Of a stretch of DNA of 64,000 bases, positions 12,001 to 24,000 are shown piece by piece (position 1 is the first letter of the stretch; every line of letters begins with the position of its first letter). The notes below the pieces were generated by a model, which was not told the origin of the DNA, did not search any database, and saw only the letters and a list, made by a program, of their open reading frames with translations. The stretch is taken from assembly GCF_000208865.1 (NCBI RefSeq), contig NC_018393.1, positions 186,001 through 250,000 of the forward strand, read 5' to 3'. Position numbers and translations under genes: made by a program. Origin of the DNA: Neospora caninum Liverpool (taxonomy: Eukaryota > Apicomplexa > Conoidasida > Eucoccidiorida > Sarcocystidae).

Positions 12001-15000
12001 GCCGGGAGAAGCGGCGCGAGGACGGCAGGCTCAGGGAGGATCGCAGCCACCGCTCCGAGGCGGCGCCGGAGCTGGCCCGTATCGTCTACCGTTCCCACCG
12101 CCACAGACGGAGAAGAAGAGGCGAATAAGACACAGCGAAGGCGAGCGAGAAGCAGCAGACGCAGGAACCGAAATGCGCATCTCCCGAGGTACGGTCGACC
12201 CCACACGCTCGTGGCCAGAAGCCGCGGGAGAAGATTCGCCATCCACAAACGCTCGTGAGCGCCGCCAGGGCCACGGCGCCTAGACCCCACGGGCGTCGGC
12301 GCGTCCGCGTCGGTTTCACATTCACTGTCGGGCTGCGGCGAGGCCCCAGGCTGCGAGAGACAGCAGCCAGAGTCGGCCCAGGCGCCGTCCGCGCTGACGG
12401 TCCCCCAGAGGGCTTGGACATGACAGTCGTCTTCATCTTCTCGGTCAACGCCTCGAAACTCCACAACCCACTGAAGCAGTTGAAGAAGAGCGACAGCGAT
12501 GGTTTCCGCGGTCAGGCACAGAGAGCGTTGTTCCGTCCAAGTCACCCACGGACCAGCCTTCGTCTCGACGGCACGTCCCGGTCTCTGACTTTCTTCCCTT
12601 CCTTTTCCCTCCAGCGCCGCCTCTCCACGACTTCCCTCCGCTCTCCGTTGGGCTTGCGCACCCGCACTCGACCGAGAACACCCGCCGGAAACCGTGTGGG
12701 CTTCGTCCGGCTCCGAAGCTCCACCGCCCGGCTGCAGCGTCTTTGGGCGTCGTCGCTTCCGACGCGCTTCGGTCTGCCTTTCATCACTTCTCGAGGACGC
12801 CCCGTTCGCCGGTGCCGTTCGACGCTCGCGGGTGGCTCGTCCGTCCCCACCCTGGTCGCATTCAGCGCCTTCGCCGGGGGCCCGAAATCCCCGTTCCCCC
12901 TCCGCGTGATCCAGAATCGCTAGAAGGCGCCTGTTCGCGCTCAGGGCTGCATGCAAAGCCGGCAGGCACGCCGGACTCAGTCGGCACCGATTCACCACGA
13001 CGCCTTCGTTTCCTGAGATCGGGGACGAAGCTGCTGAGGCACCAGGAGGGCCCGGTGAGAAGGGCGGAGAGGCAGGCTGCCTCTGGAGCGTCGTGTGCCA
13101 CAGAAGGTCAGCCAGGTAGCTGCTGCCTAGGCCCAGGCCGGAGAGGAGCATCTCGGGAAGGAGAGGCGGGGCTTTCGTTGGCGTCAAGTGGAAGTAGCGC
13201 TGGACTGCGATGTGGAGGCCGAGCAGCGGCGAGCGACCGGAAGACGGAGAACCATCGCTGGAAAACTCTCCAGAAAGAGACGCCGTTTCTGCAGACCCCT
13301 GCGAAGCGCGAAAACAAGCCGACGCAGAAGCCAAGGGAGACGAAGGGGACGGATCGGCTGGCGACGCAGCCGCACGCGAGGAAATCTGTGGAGTGGGAGA
13401 GCGTTTTTCGACATCTATGGACAATCCCGAGGCGACGTCAAGAAGGCGCAGCATCAGAGCCGCGACTGGGGCAGGGCCAGCGGAAGGCAGAGGAGGCGTC
13501 GACGGAACATTGGAGCTCTCCGAGTCGGAGTCCGTCGCGCTTCCCGAGCTGCAGCCACCGGCAAGAACCCGACGCAGACACGCCGATAACGAGAGACAGG
13601 AGGCATTTCTTTCTCGCGCTAGCCCTGCCTTCCTCCGGGCCTTCTCAGCGGTGCCCGTCGACTCGCCCCGTTCACCCGCGGATGGTCCGGGCCGCGGTCG
13701 TCTGCCTCCGGTCGCTTCGCCCTGTCCTATCTTCGCCGAGGCGTGCTCGAGGTGCTCGACGCTCCAAAGCAACAACCGAGCAAAGTGTTTCAGGCACGCG
13801 CCAACCGGGGACAACGCGCCCAGCGAGCTCCTCTGTGGCGAAACCGCATGCCTGTCTTCTTGCCTTCCTCGTGGTCCCCTCGTGTTTCTGCCTTGCTTCC
13901 GGCCGCTCGCCGTCTCTCCTGCGTCTTCGCTTTGCTGGACGCCGCGGCAAGGCTCCTGTGCCTCCCGCGGAGCGCTCGGACTCTGCGCGGCCAGGAAGTG
14001 GGAAATCAGCCGCACGTGCGGGCCGAGGGCAAGGCCGACCGCAGCTCGGAAGGACATCCAAAGGTACTCCGACACCGCCGCTGTCGCGTGGAGCCAGGTG
14101 CGTTGCATGCCGAGCGCGTCGAGAGTCTGCAGCGCTGCACAGCATTGCTGTCTCAAGGTGAGAACCTTTTCGGAGCGCGGCGTAGGCGCAAACCCTCCCC
14201 TGGCACTGCGGCGGCCAGCTGTAGAAGCTGCGCTCGCGCCGGCCTCACTGTGCGACGCCGAGTTCGAAGAAGACGCCGAAAAGGCAGCTGAGGTGCACAC
14301 GGCCGAGGACGACGAGGCAGGAAGTGTGTCGAGGCGACGCCGCGGGTTGGGAGAAGGAGACCGGCGCGCGGGGTCGGCGTTCGAATCCGCGAGAGCGCGA
14401 ATGTGCGACTCGAAGTCGCGCTGAACTTGGTCGGCTGTCAACTCGGAGACGTGCCCCATCTCCGCAACGATAAGAGCCGGAACCTGTCGCCCCGCTCGCT
14501 TGTTGGCCTCTCCGTTTCGGGCGCGCTGGGCCTCCGCCCACGCCCGCTCTTCGTCCCTGGACAGCCTGACCCGGGCAACCACTGCCCGGCTCACTTGAAC
14601 CCCGCCGGAAGGCATGCGGTCGCCGGAACAGGAAATCAAGCGAGGCGTCTTCGAAAGCAGCGCTCGCTTCGCTGCGGCGTGCCACGCCTGAGTGTCTGGA
14701 ACCAGCAGGCGAACAAAGGGGACGGTTCCCATCCACTTGGGCGCACCTCCCTTTGTCTCTGCGAGCTGCACGATCTTGGTTGTCGTCGCACTCTCGGGGC
14801 CGCCGTGCCACCAGACCTGGTCCGTCTCCCTTTCTGTCTCGCCCCCGCTGTCTCCGCTCCCCCCCGGAGCGTCGGGCGCGGGCGCCTCGCCGCCCTCTGC
14901 CCGCGTCGACGACACCCCCTCCGCGCGCTCGCGGCTTTCTCCAAGTGCACGGGGCTGCCGCGCGCTTCTTCCTGCTTCGCCGGCGGGCGCGTCACCCGCG

Positions 15001-18000
15001 AGAAGAAAGGCGGACGTTCCCCAGTGTGCAGGCGACGGCTCGGCTTCACCTGAGAGGAACCGCGCCCTCATCGACGGGGTTCGTCTGGTGTTAGGACCAG
15101 TCCCTTCACACCCGCCTGCGTCGCCGACCGGGCCGCTCGCGCCTTCGGGGACACTCTCCAGGCCTCCGCCGCTGGGCGGCGGATCTGCCTGCGTCCACAG
15201 AGGCTGCCCGCGGCCTCGGTGGACGAATGCGGGTCGGTCAGAATCTCCTCCCTCTTCTCGTCGCCTGGAAGGGAAGACGCCGACGTGGTCTTCCGCAATT
15301 TCTCCACTTCCAGTCACAGACGCGACAGGATGCCTGCCAAGTCGCGCCGCGCTGCTTCCTCCGGAGTCTCCGTCGGCTGTCCGGCGCTCTCCCGCTGCAT
15401 GCGGGACTGCCTGACTGTCGCCGCTCCACAGTCCGTCTTGCCGCCGGTCGGTGTGGAGTGTCTCCGCGGCCTTTTTCTTCGTGACCAGTGCGTAGCACGA
15501 ATGCCGCACCCGCCTGCCGCGGTGTCGGCTTGAGCTGCCGGCGAGCCGCTGCCCCGCGTAGACATCGGAGCCGCCTGGCGGCCCGTCAGACGCCAGCAAG
15601 TCCGCGAAGGCTTGGCCCGCAGTTCGCACCCACAGCTCAACGCGTACAGGCTGCCCCGGCTTCAGGGGGCGTGACGCGTGCGGAGTCGTCGCCGCGGAAG
15701 CAGAGAGCGGCGAAGACGAACTCGAGGCGAGAAGCGCAGGCTGCGCGCCCGACTCTGACCTGCTTTGATGGAGTGGAGTCGACCGAGACGCGTCGCACGT
15801 TGGCGGTTTCCAACCCGCGTTCGCCTCCTTGTTTGCCTGGCTTTCTCTCTCGATTTCCATGTCGTCCTCGCCACCCGCGTCAACAAAGACGACGCACTGG
15901 TCGACTTTCCGAAAGTGCCGAGTTAGCATCTTGGACACAGGACCGTGTGCAGGGATCGACAGCAGAGCCGCCGCATGCGTGCCGGGCGCGGCCGAGCGCT
16001 GAGCAAACGCGCGGAGCGAAGGCGAAGCGGGGAGACGACGCGAAGAGTCCCGCGAAGCAGAGAGGCAAGGAACAAACACCAGCGCGACCTCGACGAGAGC
16101 GTCGCTGTAGCTAACGGGAGGAAGGCCGCGAGGCGGGAGGTAAGACAGCGGAAACGCTGCGCGATCTGGAGAGAAAGGCAACCCGCGGGTGGACAGAGCC
16201 CGCTCGCCTGTCGGCGCACGGCGGGTGCGAGACTGTGGCGCAGAGAGAGAATCGAGGGACGATTCCGGCGGACGACCGAGACGGACGTGGCTACCCTGAG
16301 ACAGGGTGGACGCGGGTCGCCTTCGAATGCCTTGAGACGAAGGCGGGCACGAACCCTCGGCGTCGCCTTCGTATCGGTTTGGAGCGTGTGCACGGAGTTT
16401 GCTCACGCGACAGGCGTCTGGCCTAGGTAGGTCGCGACGCGCGGCGCCCCAGAAGCCGCCCTCGTCAGTGCGACTCTCGCCGAGAGAACCGTTTGGAACT
16501 TCGGTCAAAGAGGCGGCAGGTGGGCCGAAATTCGGAATGCGAATGTGACGCTTCGGGGTTTGCCATTCGAGGAATCTCCTCAGTCCAACGCCCGTAGCAT
16601 CCACGACCGTTTGCACACACCGCAGGACTCGCCGAGCCTGTTCTGTCGTCTCGTGCAGAAGTTCAGCATCGAGGAGCCTCCGCCTCGATCGCCAGTCTCC
16701 CGGAAAAGCGGCCTCCTCTGGTAGGGCGTCTTTTTCCTTTCGGTCCTTCGGCTGCTTCGCAGCCCAGAGACCAAGAGCCTGGAGTCGGAGACAGCGAGAC
16801 GAAGTGACGAGAACGAGCAGAGACAGAAGAAAGGGGGCGAGCCACGCACGAGACAGCGCGGCGACCTGCGAGGTGAACCCGTAGGGGTAGGAAGGATTGA
16901 AGACACTGGGCGGCTGAGAGGGCCCAGAAGGAGACAAGAAGAGGAAGCGGCTCAGCGTCTCCGTCACCCCACAGAGAGCGGCGACGAGAGCGGCGGAGCC
17001 CGCAAACGGAGCGCTCGCCCCAGACGAAGAAGGGTCAGCGGGGGAAGCGTGAAGAGCGAAGGAGCCTTCATTCAACAGCGACGAGAACGACGAGGGAGAG
17101 CTGCTCAGAAGAACCGTCTGGAGCAGGAACTGAGGCAAGCCCGGAAGAGCCAGGGGAGAGAACGACGACGCTGACGTCTGCGCAGGAGCGAACGGCGCGC
17201 CACAGAACGAGAGAACGGGACGAAGAAGTCGCTCGTAATCCGTTACAAAGCATCTGCACGAGACAAAGGGACAGCGCAAATATATCAGAGATCGAGAAAC
17301 CCTTCACCGCTTGGCTTTGTCCTCGTGGATGATTCTTCACACAGAAAGCGTGTCTTTCTTCCTTCTGGACCGCGAATACGGGATGAAACAAACCTCCCGA
17401 AACAGACGCAGCGTCTTCTGCAGCCGATCCCCCTGCTGGCATCTCATGTCGCGCTACAGGCCATCCATTTGCCGTTCCACTCCCACTGCCTCGGGCACGT
17501 TAACAAACGTTGATGCTCAGAGAAACGTTGATGCTCTGCGTCTGTGTGTGTTGAGTCGACGGCTGCATCGAGGCAAATACTTTTGAACTTGCAGCAAAGA
17601 AGAATGCCGACACATCGCCTCCCAGGCCCCCCCACCTCCCCACGAGAGGGAATTTGTCACCGCTCTCGGCTGCTGCTCCCACATTAGTGTCTTATCTGGT
17701 CGCCCGTCGCTGCCTAACTTCAGATGCAGAAGAAAACGCACACACGCCCCAGTTCGGATTCAACTAAACCGGCTAGTCTGCAAAATGCATCTCTGGCCCG
17801 CACTGCAGGACCAGCGTATATACCTGGGCAAAGCCGACGGCGCTGCGAGGGGGACGAGGGCGCACTTTGCGTCTTTTCTCGTCCCCAACAGCGTCTCTGC
17901 GAGAGAGTCGAGGAAGCGCAGGAGCCGCCAAGATGCGTCGACGGCGAGACAGGAGAGTTCTCCGACTCGCGCATACCCTTCCCACTGGATGCACTCGCCG

Positions 18001-21000
18001 TTCTCGGGAGGCATGCGCTTCTCGTGTCGCCTCCGGGAACCCCTCGGTCGTCTCTGCGCCTCTCCAGCCTCAGTCGCCTCGGCGTCCGCCTGCTCTTCCG
18101 AGGCCTCCGTCGCGCCCAGTCCCCGCCGGCAGCGCTTCAGGACGCCCTGGAGGGAGACAGTGGTCTGGAGGCCCTCCAGCACGAAGATCAAGGCCTCGGC
18201 CGCAAGGCGCAACCGCGCGTTGTAGCTGTTCCACAAGTCGACAGCGAGGCCGAAGTGCTTCAACTGCGAAGCCGGCGAGGCGAGCGCTGCGCCTTCAGAG
18301 CAGGGTTTGAGTGCGACTCGGAGGACGGCCTGCAGCGTGGTGTCGTTGAGCAGCCAAGCCCGGAGGGACATCGGATCGAGCGGGAGAGGCCGGTCAGCAG
18401 CGAACCTTTGCTTTTTGCGCGCTGCCCAGGCTGTCGGCGACAGGCGCATCCACGCGAGGAGAAAAAGAGCGTTTTTCGCGATGCGGCGAGCCAGCGCAGG
18501 TTTGTGGGTCGCCTGCAGACTCGGCCGTGCGCCGTCTCGACCGCCTGGCTCAGTCGCCTCCGAGCGAAGCGACGAGAAACGCTGCGCACCCTTATGCACC
18601 GCGAGGCGTGCGGTCTGAGCGGCGAGGCGCCACAGCAGCTGCAGAGCTCGAGGCAGTTCGCGAACTGGAGGCGCGGCGGGGAACGGAGACGCAGCGGGGA
18701 ACGGAGACGCAGCGGGGAACGGAGACGCAGCGGGGAACGGAGACGCAGCGGGGAACGGAGACGCAGCGGACGCGTCAGAGAACTCTTCCGGAGGGCGAGT
18801 TTCCGCTGGAGACCGGTGGCTGCCGCTGAGAGCTGCGCCTTTCGCGCCGTTCTCCGTCTCTTTCCCCCGCGGCTCCGAGGCGGCGCCGTCGCCAGCTTCG
18901 AGGTGCGCCTCGTCTTGGATTGCAGAGAGCAGAGAGAGGAAGAGGTCCGCGGCGGCTGGCTGCAGAAGCAGAGACAGCGCGAGAATTGCGCGCTCCGCCG
19001 CCGCCATGTGGGCGAAGCCTCCAGGAAGCAGGGGAGGGCCTGCCGTTCGCGAGAGAGGACTAGAGAAGAAGCGGTCTCCGAGCGCAATGATCGCCTTCGC
19101 AACTTGAGATCGGCCGTGAACGAAATCGATCAACGCCACGTTCAGCCGCCCGGACGAGGAAGAAGGCGACACCGATCGACCCGTCGAAGACGAGACAGCG
19201 GACGAGCCAGAGGGTGACAAGGAAGAGAGCAAAGAGTGTTCGTGGGACGCGAACAACGCGGGCAAGTGGGGGGGGGAAGAGAGTCCATCCTGAGCGGCAG
19301 CGGAGCAATCCAACGCTATTCGCCGGACCTCCGACGCGGCCACGTACAGGCTTCGAGCGCACTCCGTCCAAGGCACTAGGCAACCCGTCGGAGCCGCATC
19401 TGCGGCCAGAGAAGGGAACAGGGAAGAAGGGAACAACGAACAAGGAGACGAAGGTGAGGCGCGAGATTGGGGACCAAACAAACGGACGGAAGGCGCCGAG
19501 GTCGAGGGACGTGAGAAGACGAGTTCCTGAGAAAGGAGCAAAGGCCGCAGGGCGTCGACGGCGGCAGCAAACGCGGCGGCTCCGAACGAGGGAGACCCGC
19601 GCGTAGACGAAGAAGGGGGAGACACCGGCGATAGGAAAGGAGACAGGTCTTCGACGAGGTGGTGAATGAGAGTGAAGGAGGCGTCGTACGCGACGAGGAG
19701 GAGCTCGAGCGAAGGGTGCGTCGCGTGTCGGCTTGACTTCCGGTAAGCTTCAACTTGGCAGCGGAAACCCCAATCGACGCTAGGGTACGCCGCGCCGAAG
19801 TCGAACTGAGTACAGCACTCACCAGCAGGACTCACGCATCGGCCGGCAAGAGGCAACAAAGAGAAACACTTCAGAGGGGTTCAGAGAGGGAACGCGAAAA
19901 AGTCAAGGGCCAGGGGAGCGCGTCAGGCAAGAGCAACGTCGGCCTGAGGCAGGCCGTCAGGACGAAAACGGGACGAAACGGAGACGAAGAGACGAAAAGG
20001 CAGTCGAGGTCCAAGTCGACGTCTGAGAGTCTTCGATGCGAATCGAGATCCCAAGGGATCTGCCGCAATGCCTTCAGAGACAGGAGGCGGACAGGCACGC
20101 GTGGCGGACCACGAGAAACACCCCGCAGGCAAGCAAAGAGCCAAAGAGAGGACGGCGCCCCTCCCGGACAGAGAATGGCACGTGCAGACGCGACCAGACA
20201 CAGTGCACAAAAGGCAGTGAGCACGAAGGTAGACAGAACGATTTCGGGAAGTCGAGCTCCACCACGACAATACAGAGCCGCGCGAGAGGTACCGCAGAGA
20301 AGAGGACACAGAGAAGGGGACACAGCGAAGGGGAGGAAAAGTGAGAGGGCCGCGGTAAAAAACGGAACGAGACGCAAGGTGTCGGACACATGCAGGGCTT
20401 TAATGGTTTTTGGATTTTTGCGGTGTCTCACCTCGATCGACTTGACATCTCGGAACTTCAGTTTCGGAAAGTTCCGCTCGAAGCATTGGTGCGTCTTCAC
20501 TCCGTGGCAAGTCACCACCTGACGCACGCCACATGTGCACGGAATCGAGACGCTAACGGCGTTGTTGGCTGGTGTCTGTCAATTCCTAAGTGCTCGCACG
20601 TTACTAACACTCTTGCACTCCCAGTGGAGATGTGTAGCGTTTCCTGCGCTCCTTCCCACCGCAGCTATCTACATAGGTAGTACCTGGCGGGGACTGTCTA
20701 GCACCGTATGGGGAGTCAAAAGGCCCATCGAAACGCGGTGGAAACGGAGAGCAAAGACAAAGGATTGCTAGAGAAAGCCGACGCACACAGACCTGAAGTC
20801 TGTGCGCGTCGGCTTTCTTCTGGTTCGACGTTGTGTCCGAAACACACTCTGTTTTTCTTTCGAGTTCCCGGAATTCTCACCCGAATATGGAGCTCCGCTC
20901 CCGAGTCGCACGTGTTGCTTCGAGGGTCGAATTTGATCTTCACTCTCTGCGCGCCTTCGCCGCGGCAGAGCTCCTCTTCGTCCTCCCGCAGCCAGTGCGC

Positions 21001-24000
21001 GAGCCCCGGCGCCATCCCCGCTTCGAGACCCAGGAAGCCCTCGCCCTCGCGGAGGACGCCGGGGGCGCTGTCGGCCTGTGAGACTCCAAAGAAGACGCGC
21101 TGGTCTGCGTCCAGCGACTCCGCCCCGGCAGACCCCGAGTCCCGGGGCGCCGACGCTGAGGACGCATGGGCGCCTGTGCCGCCGGGCGAGGCGTCCGCGC
21201 TGCGGGTCGGAGCCAGCCTCGGAGACGAGGCCTGGAGCGGACGCTGCGAAGTGGAGAACAGGCGCGCAAAGTCGAGGCAGAGGCGGAAGTCTGCGACGGT
21301 GGACAGCGGATGCGTTGTCTCGAGCAAGTAGACGCAGCACGTCTCCTGGGAAAGACGCCGATACGCGGTACTCGCCGTAGGCAGCATGAAGAGGCTCTCG
21401 CGCAACCAGCTTCGGTCCTCGTCAACGCTGCCCGTGTCTGACTCTTCGCCACCGGAAGACGACGGGGACGCGGTCGGGGGGTTCCGGCGTCGCCCAGGCG
21501 TTCTGGGCCTTTGTCGGCTGCGCCCGCCTCGGCCTTCCAAAGCTTCACACAAGGCTGGCAACGCATCTGGCCAGCACACCAGCACGGCGGCGCCAGCCGA
21601 GTCTTTCGCCGACGTCTGTCCTTCCGAGAGTCTGTTCACTGCTGTCTCTTCTTCGGCGACACCCGCCGGCGGTTCGTCTGCGTCCCCGGAGTCCCCCGCG
21701 GCTGTGGCCTCTGCCTCCAGCGCTTCCGCCTGGGTCTCCGCCGCGAGTGTCTCCACTCTGTCCCTGCGGTCGCACCGGCTCGCCTGGAGAAGGAGACAGT
21801 CTGGCGCCCCAGAGGTGCAAAGGGCGACAACCAAGTCCGCGTAGACAGCGGCCTGCGTTAGGCGGCCTGCGAACTGAAGCAGGCGGGGCAGGAGGGACAC
21901 GAGGAAGACGTCGAGGCGTCCGAGGAGGCGCACGAGCTGGCTTTCCGCCCGGCTTTCGCGCTCAGACAAAAACGTGTGCGACATGAACGGCAGCACAGCG
22001 AGAAACAACTGTTGCTTCCGAAACTTGATCAGCAAAAAAATCTGGTACACGACCAACTTGCACACGCGCGCGAGGAGCCGCTCGGAACACTTGAGGCGGA
22101 GACGAACGGAACCTTCGGCGAACGAGGCGCCCTGCGACGAAGAAAACGAGGGGAGAGGGACGGAGAGCTGTTCCGCCTCAGACGAGAGGGCGTCGAACGT
22201 GAGCTCGGTGGCAGCTGTCAGCAAGTCCAGGTGGAGATCCAGTTTGTCCCGGAGCGGCCGCGAGGACGCGGAGATTGAAGGCAACAGACGCCGTCGCGGA
22301 GTTTCGTGGGCGGGGTCGAGGAAGGGACCCGGTGTCTCCGGCAGGCTGTCCTCGGCCGTTTTCGCTCCACCGCTCTCTTCTCCCTCCGATCGATTTGGGT
22401 GCGGGTGCGCTCGACGCGAGACGCGAACAGGCACGAAAGACCGCGACCCGTCGCCAACTTGGTCGGGCGGCCTGTCCACGTCTTCATCCCTCTCGCCGGG
22501 GTCACTGTCGGCCAGCGATCCGACATAAAACCCTCGCGGCGGATGTGGGCTCGACTCCCGTCTGTTTGCGAGTTCGTCCCTCGGGCCTCCTGTGCTCGTC
22601 AGTCCCTGCCTGGCTCTTTCACTCGCCTCGCTTCCGAAGTTCCCTCCGGCCAGCTCACCTTCCCTTCCCGAAGTTCTCTCCCCCTTCTCGCGTCTGTTGC
22701 CTGGGCTGTGTCTCGCGGCCGCGCGGGCCTGGCGCCCAAAGAGCTGTGACAGCTGGCGTCGCTCGCAGTCGCTCTTCCGCTTCATCTGCTCCTCCTTCTC
22801 TTCAGCTATGGCATGCAGGAACTCTCTCCGCACGCACAAGAAAAACTGCAGAAGCAGGCGCCTTAACGGCCGAACCACGAGACGCGTCAAGCGCCCAACG
22901 GCGTCGAGCACCGGGCCCGCGTTCCTCTCACTTCCCTGGACCTGCGGAATCGACTCGCCACGCCTTGCTGCCTCGCTTTGTCCTCTCGCACCTGGGGCGC
23001 CGTCCTCGCGGTAGGCCCTACCCGCGGCGAGCGCCGGAGTCTCTCGGCAGTCAAGAAGGACACTTGCCGGAGGACAGGCCAGCGCGAGCAAGGCGCGAAG
23101 AAGGCGAAGAAGGAGAAACGGCGGGCAGTGCGCAGTTGCGAGGGCGATGACGCCGCCGTCGGTGCCTAGCACCCCGAGAGCCGCGAAGACACGCGACGCC
23201 AAACTGGCGAGTTCGAACCCGCACAAGGAGGAAGGTCGAGGCGCCGCGTCTGCCGAGGAGTGTTTGCCCCTCTCGAACGAGCCACTCGACTCCGGACTGT
23301 CAACGGGCCGTGCCCGGCGTCCGTCGCGCGAAGGAGAATGCGGACATTCCCGCAAACCGCCTGGGAGAAGCGGCGCATACACGCACGCGTGAAAGTCCTC
23401 CAGCGCAGCGACGACCGCCGGAAGCGTCGCACAGAGAAGCTGGTCGAGTCCCCCCGCACTTGCTTCAGCCTCCGGGTCTCCGTCTCGATCTTTCTCTTTC
23501 GTCTCCGCGTCTCTCCGGGCTTCCTCCTCCCCTCCGGCCTCTTGCGCCCACGTGCCAGCCTCCCCAGCATCTTCCAGGAGCGCACAAGCTGGCTGAGGCG
23601 ACGCGTGTGAGACTGGGGCTCCGGCTGCGGCTTCTAGGTTCGCCACGTCTTCCTTCCCCGCTGCTTCGTCTCCCTCGAGGAAAGACCGGTGGGCAACCCG
23701 CAGGAAGGCGAGGGAGCAGAAGCATTTGTCAAGGCCCTCTGTCACCAAGAACGGAGCTAGGAGGAGCGCTCGACAGAACGTCAGCGTGGAGGCTTCTGCA
23801 GCGGCGCTGACAACGAGGCGCCGCCAGCGAGGAGCGAGAGACAGAACGCGAGAGCAGAAGGCCGCGTCGAGCCTGGGTCGAGACCCGCCTGCGAGCCGTT
23901 GAGTTGGCGTGTGAACAGTCTCGCCTCCAGGTGTTTCTGTGCCTTCCCCGCTTTCGTCTTCCCGGTTCACCCGCCTCGACTCCACGAGGCCTTCGAGCTG

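Noticed and set aside
12743..14161. 472-codon plus-strand frame (and the 404-codon frame at 13210-14424)
   Set aside because: Antisense to exon 5 of the giant gene, low-complexity Arg/Ser/Pro composition, no domain.
14380..14400. GTTCGAATCC-like string resembling a tRNA T-loop
   Set aside because: It lies inside coding exon 5 and no acceptor or anticodon stem could be paired around it; a similar string near 23210 was rejected for the same reason.
17724..19217. 497-codon plus-strand frame with repeated RRSGE
   Set aside because: Antisense to exon 4; the repeat is simply the 18-bp tandem repeat read on the other strand.
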